Shown here in pieces: positions 28,534 to 36,877 of a stretch of DNA of 64,000 nt. This DNA is from Pinisolibacter aquiterrae (GTDB lineage Bacteria > Pseudomonadota > Alphaproteobacteria > Rhizobiales > Ancalomicrobiaceae). The stretch spans positions 1 to 64,000 of the forward strand of contig NZ_JAFNIH010000002.1 in assembly GCF_019160155.1 (NCBI RefSeq), given 5' to 3'. A program made the position numbers and the translations under genes. The stretch's first letter is position 1. The number at the start of each line of letters is the position of its first letter. The notes beneath the pieces are model-generated. The model ran no database searches. It saw only the letters and a program-made list of their open reading frames with translations, and was not told the origin of the DNA.

Positions 28534-29202
28534 ATGCGGCTCGGTCGGTCCCTTTCGAAGCATCGCGCGCGCCGCCTCGCCCTGGTGGGGGCGAGCGTCT
28601 GGGCTCTTCTCGTGTCGCCGTTCGTCGGACAGGGTGTCCTCGCCGCCTCCGGCGGGCCGCTCGTCCTGTTGCGCGACACGGTCACCACGCACGAATGGGT
28701 CTATTCGAGCGGTCTCGGCGGCGGCATGACCCGGATCCTGGGGCCGGAAGATCCGAACGACCCGCGATCGTCGTTTCTCCAGGGCGCGGGCGTCCGCCTG
28801 AGGCTGGGCTGCGACGGGTTCGACCCGGCCCGGAGCCGGTGGGGGTTTCATGTCTACGTCACGGCGCCGCGCACCGGGTTGACCGGCGACGAGGAGCGCG
28901 CCTTCGACGCCGGCTCGCGCGTCCTCCTCTCCGCGCCGGGACGCCTGGTGCTCTTCGACGAGCGCGACGAGCCCGTCCGGCGCTTCGCCCTCGTGCCGAC
29001 GAACGGGGCCTTGATCGTCGAGGCGTTCCGGCCGGAGAACGTCCGAGACTTCATGGACGCGTCGCGCCTCGTGATCGAGACGCCGAGCCTGCGCCTCGAG
29101 ACCGGAATGATCGGGATCTTTCCGGGGGACGAGAGCCTGCGGACGAAGTTCGCCTGTCGGCGCGACGCTCCCTCCGCGCGCCACCACACCGATCGGGACT
29201 GA
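28534..29202 (+). CDS. Secreted hypothetical protein, paralogue of the next gene
   Basis: A 222-residue protein with an N-terminal hydrophobic leader (RRLALVGASVWALLVSPFVG). The mature part aligns with the product of the gene at 29208: EWVYSSGLGGGMTRILGPED with DWSESHAWGGGVRHVFAEPG, then VRLRLGCDGFD with IEFVFGCRADA, LTGDEERAFDAGSRVL with ITAVEEKAYGKAVNRL, and RLVIETPSLRLETG with AIRVESSRFVLETG. The two arose by tandem duplication. Function unknown. Confidence 0.72.
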   Translation: MRLGRSLSKHRARRLALVGASVWALLVSPFVGQGVLAASGGPLVLLRDTVTTHEWVYSSGLGGGMTRILGPEDPNDPRSSFLQGAGVRLRLGCDGFDPARSRWGFHVYVTAPRTGLTGDEERAFDAGSRVLLSAPGRLVLFDERDEPVRRFALVPTNGALIVEAFRPENVRDFMDASRLVIETPSLRLETGMIGIFPGDESLRTKFACRRDAPSARHHTDRD

Positions 29203-29207
29203 CGCTC

Positions 29208-29816
29208 ATGCCCCTCTCCACGACGAGACGCCTCGCCCTGTTGCCCTTCCTCGTGATCGCGGCCATCGTTTCGGTGGATCCGATGGTCGGCGCCGCCGCG
29301 CCCTCTCCGCCGGCGCTCGTCGAGCACGGCGAGACGGCGGATTGGTCCGAGAGCCACGCCTGGGGCGGAGGCGTGCGGCACGTCTTCGCGGAGCCGGGGA
29401 CGGCCGGGGCGGGTGACCTCTCGCTGCCGGGCGGGGCGGCGATCGAGTTCGTCTTCGGCTGCCGCGCCGACGCCGTCTCGGGCAAGGGCTATTGGCGGTT
29501 CCGGGTCGGCGCCACGCCACCGGGAACGGGGATCACGGCGGTCGAGGAGAAGGCCTACGGCAAGGCGGTGAACCGGCTGTTCGGCGGGGCGGCCTCTCTG
29601 GTGGTGGTCGACGCTTCCGGCCGGGAGGCGGATCGTCTCGCCCTGCAGCCGGTCGACGGCGGTCTCGAGACCGTCGGGCTCTGGGACGAGGTGATCGCGG
29701 CGATGTTCGACGCCTCGGCGATCCGCGTCGAGAGCTCGCGCTTCGTCCTGGAGACCGGATCTCGGGACATGAAGGCCACGCTCGACGGGCATCCCCGCAT
29801 TCGCTGCAAGCGGTGA
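29208..29816 (+). CDS. Secreted hypothetical protein, paralogue of the preceding gene
   Basis: A 202-residue protein with a signal peptide (LLPFLVIAAIVSVDPMVGAA). It shares length, gap pattern and key blocks with the protein encoded just upstream, including the single cysteine in FVFGCRA and a conserved LETG near the C-terminus. The two genes are five bases apart. Function unknown. Confidence 0.72.
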   Translation: MPLSTTRRLALLPFLVIAAIVSVDPMVGAAAPSPPALVEHGETADWSESHAWGGGVRHVFAEPGTAGAGDLSLPGGAAIEFVFGCRADAVSGKGYWRFRVGATPPGTGITAVEEKAYGKAVNRLFGGAASLVVVDASGREADRLALQPVDGGLETVGLWDEVIAAMFDASAIRVESSRFVLETGSRDMKATLDGHPRIRCKR

Positions 29817-29834
29817 CGCGCCGTCTCGCGGCTC

Positions 29835-29870
29835 GGTCGTCCCCACGGCGGTCGTCGTGGTGGGACGACC
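29835..29870. terminator. Inverted repeat between convergent genes
   Basis: GGTCGTCCC (29835-29843) and GGGACGACC (29862-29870) pair perfectly around an 18-base loop, in the 62-base gap between convergent secreted-protein genes. Likely a shared terminator structure. Confidence 0.45.
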
Positions 29871-29878
29871 TGTGATCC

Positions 29879-30487
29879 TCAGGGGGCGGGGCCGGCTCGG
29901 CCGCGCCGGATGGTGGCGCGGAGGGCGAACGTGGCCTCCTTCTGCGGATAGAAGCCCGGTCCCTCGCCGAAGACGGCGGTGATCGGCGCGGGGGGCGGGC
30001 GCCGGAAATCGGCTTCGAGATACCACCACTCCAGAGGCCCCGATCGCCCGCTCGGCTCCGGCCCCGTCGAGGCGACGAACGGCACGGCGTGGTGTGGGGA
30101 GCGGAAGGTCAGGCGGACGTCGGCGAGGCGCCATCGACAGAGGCCGAGGCCGAAAGGATCGGAGGCGGCGAAGGCGTCGGCCCAGAGGGTGGCGTGAAGG
30201 ACGCCATCGGTCGGAGATCGGCTCGCCACCCGTACGGAGTGGATCGGGCGCAACCGCACGCCGCCGAGGGCCGCGCCGGGATCGGGCGGGATGCAGGCGA
30301 CGTTCTCGACCTCGAAGACGGCGACGATCTCGGCCTCGCGGGTTCGGCGCGCTTCGCCGCCGAAGCGCCATTCGATCTCGATCCGATCTCGCGGCGCCGG
30401 ATTCGGCCGTGGCGTGACGGCCGGCTGGCCCCATGCGGGGCTCGCGAGAGCGGCGACGGCGACGATCGATCGGAGGAGCGCGCGCAT
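29879..30487 (-). CDS. Secreted hypothetical protein
   Basis: A 202-residue protein with a signal peptide (RSIVAVAALASPAWGQ). The remainder is strand-rich (RIEIEWRFGGEARRTREAEI) with two cysteines (NVACIPPD, LGLCRWRL). Start at ATG 30487. Divergent from the gene at 30627, with a GTACCAGTGC site in the gap. Family not recognised. Confidence 0.7.
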   Translation of the reverse strand: MRALLRSIVAVAALASPAWGQPAVTPRPNPAPRDRIEIEWRFGGEARRTREAEIVAVFEVENVACIPPDPGAALGGVRLRPIHSVRVASRSPTDGVLHATLWADAFAASDPFGLGLCRWRLADVRLTFRSPHHAVPFVASTGPEPSGRSGPLEWWYLEADFRRPPPAPITAVFGEGPGFYPQKEATFALRATIRRGRAGPAP

Positions 30488-30553
30488 GGATCTGTCTCTG
30501 ACTTCGTTCGGGAACCCTAGGTCACCTCTCGAATTCGGTCGACGCACCCCGGC

Positions 30554-30563
30554 GTACCAGTGC
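30554..30563. promoter_or_regulatory. GYAC-YR-GTGC site B
   Basis: GTACCAGTGC lies midway in the 139-base gap between two divergent secreted-protein genes (67 and 64 bases from their starts). Same palindrome family as the other five sites in this region. Confidence 0.5.
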
Positions 30564-30626
30564 GCCGCCGGTGATCGACAATGCAGTCGGGCGCGACCTA
30601 AGCTCGCCCATCCTCCACGCGACGAG

Positions 30627-31235
30627 ATGCCGATGCGCCCTTTCAGTGCCCCCTCCGCCGTTCTCCTCTCCTGCCTTCTTTTGGCCGTGCCCTTCGCTGC
30701 AGTCCGGCCGGCCGAGGCGCGCGGCCCTGAAATGAGCGAGGGCGAGCGCCGCGCCTTCGAGGCGCGACAGGTGGAGGAGGCGAAGCTCGCCTGCCGCTCG
30801 AACGACGCGAACGCGTTCTTCGGCCTGATGGTGCAATCGCCCGCGGTGCGGCGCGCCTTCACCGCCGAGAAGGTCGAATATTCGGAGCTCGACGCCAAGG
30901 GCGCGGGCAAGACGACGCTGGTTCCTCGGGAGGCCTATGACCGTTTTCCGATCCGGATGGTCGACTTCATGTGGAAGGCGGCGCAGCCTCTGCTGCGGGG
31001 GCGCGACGAGCACGTGGTGATGGAGCTGAACGTCAGCCAGACCAACGACGTCGCCGTGGACTGGACACGAGTGATCTACGGCCCGCCCTACGACGGCGAG
31101 GAGAGCCTGGGGACGGCCCGTGATCTCGACGGCCGGGTCCACGACCCCTCCCGTCCCACCGACGGCACTCTCTTGCTCCGACCGCGCAACGGCTGCTGGT
31201 ATCTCGTGGCGGACACTCGTCGGGTGCGTCGCTGA
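30627..31235 (+). CDS. Secreted hypothetical protein
   Basis: A 202-residue protein with a signal peptide (SAVLLSCLLLAVPFAAVRPA). The mature domain contains ACRSNDANAFFGLMVQSPAV and a C-terminal NGCWYLVADTRRVRR, giving two cysteines for a possible disulfide. Start taken at ATG 30627. Function unknown. Confidence 0.72.
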   Translation: MPMRPFSAPSAVLLSCLLLAVPFAAVRPAEARGPEMSEGERRAFEARQVEEAKLACRSNDANAFFGLMVQSPAVRRAFTAEKVEYSELDAKGAGKTTLVPREAYDRFPIRMVDFMWKAAQPLLRGRDEHVVMELNVSQTNDVAVDWTRVIYGPPYDGEESLGTARDLDGRVHDPSRPTDGTLLLRPRNGCWYLVADTRRVRR

Positions 31236-31306
31236 GGCGGCGCCTCGCGGCGAAACCGTCTCCGACCGCCGGTGAAGCTTCCCCCGCCGTCGTCTCGCAT
31301 GGGACG

Positions 31307-32029
31307 TCACGGCGCGGGGGAGTGGAGCGTGCAGCCGCTCGCGGTCATGTCCTTGCCGGGCGTGAAGAGCGAGAAGGTGAAGGTGGTGCTGCCGGGCCCG
31401 GAATTGCCGCCGTCGGGATCGGGCCTCACCAGGGCGAAGACCGCGGTCGGCGCCTGGGGCAGATCGATCCGGTAATAGGTCGAGCGCGCCGTGAGGTAGG
31501 GCCGACCGAGGGAATCCCGCGTGCATGCGTCGGCGAGCACCACCACCCGCGCGCCCGGAAGATTGCGCTCCAGAACCGCCCGGTGATCCGCGCTCGGGTA
31601 GAGCTTGATCATCGTGATCTGCAGCGGTCCCCGGATCGCCGGATTGTTCGCGCTCGAAAACCGAACCTCGAAGCTCGCCTCGCCCTCATTGGCCTTGCGC
31701 GTCGTCTGGTCGGCCCCGACGCCGACCGGCGCGTCCACCTCGCCGAAGCCGATCAGGCGTAGCCGTCCCTGCAGCACGTAGACGTAGGAATTGTCCTTCT
31801 CGCTGTCGGTCGGATAGCTCACGCCGTTCCATTCGATCGACGGAATCGTCTGCATGGCCTTTTCGTCGCGTCGTTCGGCAAAGGCATGGAGGAGCGTCTC
31901 CAGCGCGGGCTTGCCGGGCCGCTCGGCGAGGGCGGGAGAGGCGACCGACGCGAGGAGCGCCGCCGCTCCTGTAAGGCCCAGGAGCCGGGACCGGAGCGTG
32001 CACGACGGCAAGGTCGAACCCTGCGACAT
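31307..32029 (-). CDS. Secreted hypothetical protein
   Basis: A 240-residue protein with a signal peptide (LLGLTGAAALLASVASPALA). Mature region is strand-rich (NSYVYVLQGRLRLIGFGEVD) and ends with a cysteine-containing tail (TASGCTLHSPAP). Start at ATG 32029; longer readings cross site C and are not used. Function unknown. Confidence 0.72.
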   Translation of the reverse strand: MSQGSTLPSCTLRSRLLGLTGAAALLASVASPALAERPGKPALETLLHAFAERRDEKAMQTIPSIEWNGVSYPTDSEKDNSYVYVLQGRLRLIGFGEVDAPVGVGADQTTRKANEGEASFEVRFSSANNPAIRGPLQITMIKLYPSADHRAVLERNLPGARVVVLADACTRDSLGRPYLTARSTYYRIDLPQAPTAVFALVRPDPDGGNSGPGSTTFTFSLFTPGKDMTASGCTLHSPAP

Positions 32030-32175
32030 GGGCTTCGGAACATACCGAAGGGCCGGCCGGTCAGTTCGCCGGGGCGCAATGGATGGTGTCGCGCCGCTCT
32101 TCACGCCTGCCTCGCCTCTTCTCACGGACGGGACCAGCCTAGGCGAAGATACACGGACACGGCACCTCTCGACTG

Positions 32176-32185
32176 GTACTGGTGC
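32176..32185. promoter_or_regulatory. GYAC-YR-GTGC site C
   Basis: GTACTGGTGC (GCACCAGTAC on the minus strand), 147 bases upstream of the leftward secreted-protein gene ending at 31307. Otherwise the 224-base gap 32030-32253 shows no gene. Confidence 0.48.
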
Positions 32186-32253
32186 ATCGTGCCGTCGGTG
32201 GTATTCACCCAGGTGTCGGGCAGGTCTCGGGCCGAGATCACCCCGATCGACGC

Positions 32254-32682
32254 TCAGATCACCAGGACCGCGAAGCCGGTTCCCGATGCGAGACACAAGG
32301 GGCCGTAGAGGCGGCGGTCCAGGGTCGCGAAGGGTTCCTCGGACTGGCTGGCGCGGAACCATGGCGTGAAACTCGCGATACCCCGGCCGAGGAAGACGAC
32401 CGCGAGCACCGTGACCGCGACCGACTGCAGCATCGGCGGCAGTGGAACCGGAACGAGGTCGACCCGCGCGAGCGCCACGACGCCGGCGAGGAAGATCACG
32501 ACCGCGACGGCCAGGGTCGGCCCGCGCGCCGGCATCGCGGTGATGCCCTTCGAACCGACGACCATTCGCGCCAGAGAAGGCTCGTCGTGTCCCGGCCATC
32601 GCCCGCCGAAGGCCCAGTAGGCGTGAAGCAGAGCGACGATCGTGAGGACCACGAAGATCGAGACGGCCAATCCGGCGATCAT
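32254..32682 (-). CDS. DUF3995-like membrane protein
   Basis: A 142-residue protein with four hydrophobic helices. The start SIFVVLTIVALLHAYWAFGG, with its LH-YW-GG pattern, is characteristic of DUF3995. It is 31 bases downstream of another membrane-protein gene in the same direction, so both may be controlled by the TetR regulator divergent at 33221. Confidence 0.8.
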   Translation of the reverse strand: MIAGLAVSIFVVLTIVALLHAYWAFGGRWPGHDEPSLARMVVGSKGITAMPARGPTLAVAVVIFLAGVVALARVDLVPVPLPPMLQSVAVTVLAVVFLGRGIASFTPWFRASQSEEPFATLDRRLYGPLCLASGTGFAVLVI

Positions 32683-32713
32683 GCTGCGATTTCCTCCGAT
32701 TGCCGACGGCCGT

Positions 32714-33130
32714 TCACGACGGGTCGTCGAGAGGCGACGAAGGCCCCGTCGTCCTCGCGCGAGATCTCAGCCCGATCAGCGCCGTGGCGGACATCGCGAC
32801 GAAGGCGATCCATTGCGGCGTGACCACGAGGGATCCCAGGCGGTCGAGGCCATAGCCGACGAACAGGGCGGCATAGGCGAGGTACTGACCCGTCACGATC
32901 CCCACCAGCGCGCCTCTCGACCCGCGATGAAACGCCGCCACGAGCAGGGCGACCGCGTCGAGAAGGAGAACGGCGGTCGTCGCGTGCCAGAGCACCGAGA
33001 CGTAGGTGTTCAGGATCGCCGAGGCATTGGCGGCGAGCAGCGGGTCGTGGACGTCCGGCCCACCCGCGAAGACGTGCACCAGCACGACCACGAAGGACAG
33101 AAGGCTCGAGGCGAGGATCCAGAGGTTCAT
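32714..33130 (-). CDS. Hypothetical four-helix membrane protein
   Basis: A 138-residue protein with about four membrane helices; SSLLSFVVVLVHVFAGGPDV near the start and LGSLVVTPQWIAFVAMSATA near the end resemble a conserved proteobacterial membrane family without a known role. Start at ATG 33130. It is divergent from a TetR regulator, with two strong dyads between, so it is the probable target. Confidence 0.78.
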   Translation of the reverse strand: MNLWILASSLLSFVVVLVHVFAGGPDVHDPLLAANASAILNTYVSVLWHATTAVLLLDAVALLVAAFHRGSRGALVGIVTGQYLAYAALFVGYGLDRLGSLVVTPQWIAFVAMSATALIGLRSRARTTGPSSPLDDPS

Positions 33131-33158
33131 GGCCGTGTCTCCCGCTCGAAGTAGAACC

Positions 33159-33211
33159 ATACGGTGGCGTATGTACGACGGTCCCTTGCGACGGTCAATA
33201 CGGCAGCGTAT
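33159..33211. promoter_or_regulatory. Two ATACG-N4-CGTAT dyads, TetR operators
   Basis: ATACG-GTGG-CGTAT (33159-33172) and ATACG-GCAG-CGTAT (33198-33211) are both perfect five-base inverted repeats, 39 bases apart, filling the 90-base gap between the membrane-protein operon and the divergent TetR gene. Half-sites are the same as in front of the TetR gene at 9675, with a spacer one base longer. Confidence 0.72.
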
Positions 33212-33220
33212 GGAAAAGCG

Positions 33221-33787
33221 ATGACGACCCGATCGACACTCTCCGCGGAGGACTGGATCAAGGCGGCGTTTCGTGCGCTGAGCGTGGGCGGCGTCCAGGC
33301 GATCCGGGCGGAGGCGATCGCGCGCGATCTGAACGTCAGCAAGGGGTCCTTCTACTGGCATTTCAGGGACGTCGCGGCGTTGAAGTCCGAGATGCTGCGG
33401 CATTGGATCCAGCGCGGGACGAACGAGATCATCGATACCGTCGAGGCGTCAGGGGCTCCGCCGGCCGAGCGGTTGCGGTTGCTCGTCCGAGAGGCCACCG
33501 GCGACCACGGCTCCGACTACGGGGGCGAGGCCGTCGAGGCGGCCATTCGCGAGTGGGCCCGGTACGACGAGGCGGCGGCGGCGGCGCTGAGGTCCGTCGA
33601 CGCGCGGCGCCTCGCCTATGTCGCCGAACTGTTCGGGAGGCACGGGGTTCCGGCGAACCGAACCGGCGCGTACGCTCGGCTGCTCTACGGCGCGCTCGTC
33701 GGGCTCGGGTCTCTCGCCTCGGACGAGGCGACCGAGCGGCGGGGCGACATGTCCCATCTCGTGGATCTGCTTCTCGCCGAAGCGTGA
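33221..33787 (+). CDS. TetR-family transcriptional regulator
   Basis: A 188-residue TetR regulator: AEAIARDLNVSKGSFYWHFRD is the recognition region, with a helical effector domain after it. The ATG at 33221 is preferred because earlier in-frame starts lie inside the operator dyads. Divergent from two membrane-protein genes that it probably represses. Confidence 0.9.
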   Translation: MTTRSTLSAEDWIKAAFRALSVGGVQAIRAEAIARDLNVSKGSFYWHFRDVAALKSEMLRHWIQRGTNEIIDTVEASGAPPAERLRLLVREATGDHGSDYGGEAVEAAIREWARYDEAAAAALRSVDARRLAYVAELFGRHGVPANRTGAYARLLYGALVGLGSLASDEATERRGDMSHLVDLLLAEA

Positions 33788-33827
33788 CGAGGTGATCCTC
33801 GATCGCCGGCTTTCGACGTCGACGGGC

Positions 33828-34685
33828 TCATCCTCCTCCGGTCGCTCGGTCGGAGGACTTCGCGCGGTCCGATCCGGCGGGATCGGGAGCGGCCTCGGAG
33901 GGGCGGCAGGGCGGCGGTTCTCCGTCGCTCGCCGTCTTCACATAACGCGCGCCCACGCGCGTGAAGACATGCGTGAAATCGGACGTTCCGCGGAAATGTA
34001 CCGCGAAGGAGCGTCCCTTCAGGATGTTGCGGATCGATCCGGAGACCGACACGGCCTTCGCTCTTTCGCCGCCGGCGCCGACGTCGTCGTAGCCGGACGG
34101 AAACACGGCCAGCGGCAGCGGCGCGCCGCCACCGAGCGCGTAGAGTGCCGTGGTCGCGCAGGTGACGCCCCGACGCCAGTCGAACGTGTCGGTCACGACC
34201 ACGGGATCGTCGCCGAAGTCCGTCGAGACGACCCATTGCGGTGGCCCGCCGGCGAGCCCGCCCTCGATCCCTTTCGGATGGGCGCCGACGACCCGGAACG
34301 TCGTTCCCTCCGGTTTCAGGTAGTGAACCGCGATCGCGCCGAGATCGTCCGGGCCGGCCCTCTCGACGAAGCCCGAACTGACCAACACGGCGCCCGCCGA
34401 CGTCCAGACCAGCGCGCCCGGCTCGTAGATCAACGGCTCGCCGCTCGCGAATGCGATGCGTGCGCCGCCGCCGAAGGCCGCCGCGAAGGCCCTCGCCGTC
34501 TGCTCCTTCACGGGCAGGGCGCGCATCGCCGCCGCGTCTCTCGTGACCGGCACCTCGCCGACGGAGGCGTCGAGCCCTTCGCCCCGTGCGACCGCTACGA
34601 GCGTCTCGCGCCCGACGCCGATCGCGAGCGCGAGGACGAAGACGGCAAGCGAGGCGCTCCGGCGCGGCGATCGTCTCGGCGTCAT
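33828..34685 (-). CDS. Exported or membrane-anchored hypothetical protein
   Basis: A 285-residue protein with one N-terminal hydrophobic segment (ASLAVFVLALAIGVGRETLV). The body includes GALVWTSAGAVLVSSGFVER and RRGVTCATTALYALGGGAPL; the tail is rich in D, S and A. Function unknown. The upstream gap has a GYAC-YR-GTGC site. Confidence 0.68.
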   Translation of the reverse strand: MTPRRSPRRSASLAVFVLALAIGVGRETLVAVARGEGLDASVGEVPVTRDAAAMRALPVKEQTARAFAAAFGGGARIAFASGEPLIYEPGALVWTSAGAVLVSSGFVERAGPDDLGAIAVHYLKPEGTTFRVVGAHPKGIEGGLAGGPPQWVVSTDFGDDPVVVTDTFDWRRGVTCATTALYALGGGAPLPLAVFPSGYDDVGAGGERAKAVSVSGSIRNILKGRSFAVHFRGTSDFTHVFTRVGARYVKTASDGEPPPCRPSEAAPDPAGSDRAKSSDRATGGG

Positions 34686-35091
34686 CGCGCCGTCTCGAAG
34701 CGAACGCCCTCACGGGCTTCCGAACGGTCGCGGACCGGCGCGAACGGGTTCGCGAGGAGGGTGGGCAAGGGGAACACGGTCGATCACCTCACGGGTGGGG
34801 CTCGTCGGGAGCTCCAGAGTACGACGCGCCGCGATCGGCGGCAGCCGCCGTGACGTACTGGTGCGACGTTCGCCGCCGGCTCGGCGTCGCGATGCACCGG
34901 GTCTTCGACGGGTTTGACCGGCTCGCCGGCGCCACCTAGCGTCGCCTTCGTCCCGATCCGCGAGGATCGCGGGCGAAGGCGGAAGAGGAGAGTGCTCATG
35001 GCGGAGCATCGCAAGGCAGGACCCGTGAGGCGCGACGGTCTTTCGGCCCGCGACGCCCTGTGCCGATGCCTGGCGAAGAAGGGGTGATCCG
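34686..35091. other. 406-base intergenic gap with GYAC-YR-GTGC site D
   Basis: No supported gene. It holds GTACTGGTGC at 34855-34864, about 170 bases from the leftward gene start and 228 bases from the rightward one. On the minus strand a CTGCCG hexamer follows the palindrome after ten bases. Nothing else convincing was seen. Confidence 0.45.
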
Positions 35092-35591
35092 ATGGGACGG
35101 ACGTCGATCCTCGCCACCGTGCTGATGGTGGTCTCCGCGACGGTCGCGGCTCCCGCCGAGGCGTGGAGGACCCACCACGGCCCGCGCTTCGGCACGCTGG
35201 TGGACTATCCCGCAGGGGTGTTCGGGGTGGCCGAACCCTCGGACGGCGGCGACGGCACGACCTGGACGGCGCCCGGCGGCACCGGCCTGCGCGTCTTCGG
35301 GTTCTGGAACGCGCTCGATCAGACGCCCGCCGGCTACGAGACCTTTCTGCGCGAAGGGCGGCCGAAGCGCCATGCCGGCGTCACCTACCGGGGGTGGTGA
35401 AGCGCGATCTCCTGATCTTGTCGGGCATCGACCACGGTATGATCTTCTATGAACGCTATGCCTTCGGCGACCCTTCGGGAGCGGTTCACGCGCTGGTGCT
35501 GGATTATCCCGCCGCCGCGCGCGCGACCTTCGACCCCTTGATCGGACGTCTGTCCACCTCGCTGCGATGGGAGGGCGCCGCGGCGAAATGA
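35092..35591 (+). pseudogene. Secreted hypothetical protein broken by a one-base shift in a G-run
   Basis: The first frame gives a signal peptide (SILATVLMVVSATVAAPAEA) and RFGTLVDYPAGVFGVAEPSD, stopping at 35400. The other frame continues the same protein as VVKRDLLILSGIDHGMIFYERY and on to a stop at 35591, ending in LIGRLSTSLRWEGAAAK. One more G in the five-G run at 35390-35394 would join the two into a protein of about 166 residues. It is a recent mutation, a contingency tract, or a sequencing error. Confidence 0.7.
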
Positions 35592-35714
35592 GGACGTGCT
35601 CCTCATTCGGCCATCGGCTCCGCCGACGAGCGAAGGCAGGGTATCGGCGGCGGGCCCGTCGCCACGAACACACGGATCTCGCCCGGGACGCGCTCTCGTC
35701 CGTCTGCGTCGCGT

Positions 35715-36008
35715 TCATTTCTCTGGTCTTCGAGACAGCCGCTTGATCGCGAGCACGAGTCCGATCGACGAGATCGCCCCCAGGACTGCGCCGATCATCG
35801 GGAGATAGGCATGGTCCCGCGTGCTCGCGACGACGACGTCACCGAAGCCGGCGCCTCGCAGTCGCATGACGTGGAGTTCCGTTCCGACGACGTTCCAGAG
35901 CACGAAACCCAGACCGACGAGCCCGATGACGATCGTCGTCGTTCGCTTCGGCCGTCGAGACGGGGTCGAAACGCCGGTGTCTTCGGGAGGGGAGCGGGTG
36001 TTCGACAT
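35715..36008 (-). CDS. Hypothetical membrane protein
   Basis: A 97-residue protein with two helices (TTTIVIGLVGLGFVLWNVVG and MIGAVLGAISSIGLVLAIKR) and a polar N-terminus. Start at ATG 36008. Upstream lies site E of the GYAC-YR-GTGC set. Not recognised. Confidence 0.68.
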   Translation of the reverse strand: MSNTRSPPEDTGVSTPSRRPKRTTTIVIGLVGLGFVLWNVVGTELHVMRLRGAGFGDVVVASTRDHAYLPMIGAVLGAISSIGLVLAIKRLSRRPEK

Positions 36009-36070
36009 GTTCGGACACGGATCCTTTCGAGATTTCGTTTCGGAACCATGCTGACCGTGCGACAGGGGAG

Positions 36071-36097
36071 CGACAAGCCGCGCCGTCGTACCAGTGC
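36071..36097 (-). promoter_or_regulatory. GYAC-YR-GTGC site E plus TTGTCG hexamer
   Basis: On the minus strand GCACTGGTAC (36097-36088) is followed, after 11 bases, by TTGTCG (36076-36071), in the direction of the membrane-protein gene starting at 36008. Spacing is identical to sites A and F. Confidence 0.52.
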
Positions 36098-36233
36098 ATT
36101 CTCGCGCCATCGCGGCGCGGCCTCTCTCGAAAGCACGCGCACATGTTCGAAGCGGAAGTGTTCGGGATCGACGTCGGTGTGCCGCGTCTGGTGGCGGCGA
36201 TCGTCGGCCTGGCGATCGTTCGATCGACCGATC

Positions 36234-36680
36234 TCACCGGCAACGATGAAGCCGCGTCGCCGGTCCCGGATCCGGGCCGATCCGTCGCCAGTCGAGGATC
36301 CGCCGATCCTTCGACAGGGTGAATTCCTCGACCGTATCCCATTCTTCGCCGCCTCCGGAATTGTGGGCGTCGAGGGAGATCCGTTCGAGATCGCCGGGCG
36401 TTCGCAAGACCCGCGTGACGACGAAGCCGCCTTCCATCTGTTTCAATCCTTCGGCGTCGATCGTCAGGACCGGGGCGGCGCGGATCGCCGACAGGCCCGC
36501 GCGGCAGTCGGCGGCGACATGAGCCCAGAGCCCGCGAAACGCGGGCGGAATCTCACGGACCGCCTGCCCCGGAGGCGAGGCGGGACCGGAAGACGGCGCG
36601 ACCTGCGCGTCGGCGTCGGAGGCGAGAACGAGAACCGACAGCGCGGCGGCGCGAAGCGACATGGAGACGGGTCGTGACAT
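36234..36680 (-). CDS. Secreted hypothetical protein
   Basis: A 148-residue protein with a signal peptide (SLRAAALSVLVLASDADA). The mature part includes EIPPAFRGLWAHVAADCRAG and a final RLHRCR, with one cysteine pair possible. The pattern GLWA...C resembles small exported proteins with a lipocalin-like or META-like start, but no family is claimed. Site F lies upstream. Confidence 0.7.
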   Translation of the reverse strand: MSRPVSMSLRAAALSVLVLASDADAQVAPSSGPASPPGQAVREIPPAFRGLWAHVAADCRAGLSAIRAAPVLTIDAEGLKQMEGGFVVTRVLRTPGDLERISLDAHNSGGGEEWDTVEEFTLSKDRRILDWRRIGPDPGPATRLHRCR

Positions 36681-36803
36681 GGAAAGCCTTCGAACGATCG
36701 AGATCATCCGCCGCATTCGAGGGGCGGCTCGGGTGCCTCTCGCCGTTCGTCGGCCACGGCGATCATCGGCATCCGCCCATATCGATCCGTCGTCGCGTGG
36801 TTT

Positions 36804-36830
36804 CGACAAGGGGCGGAGGCGCACCAGTGC
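36804..36830 (-). promoter_or_regulatory. GYAC-YR-GTGC site F plus TTGTCG hexamer
   Basis: Perfect palindrome GCACTGGTGC (36830-36821) followed 11 bases later by TTGTCG (36809-36804) on the minus strand, 141 bases upstream of the secreted-protein gene at 36680. Confidence 0.52.
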
Positions 36831-36877
36831 ATCGTCGGGGCGTCCGGTCGGCGGACCGGACCCCACGCGGGTCGGAT

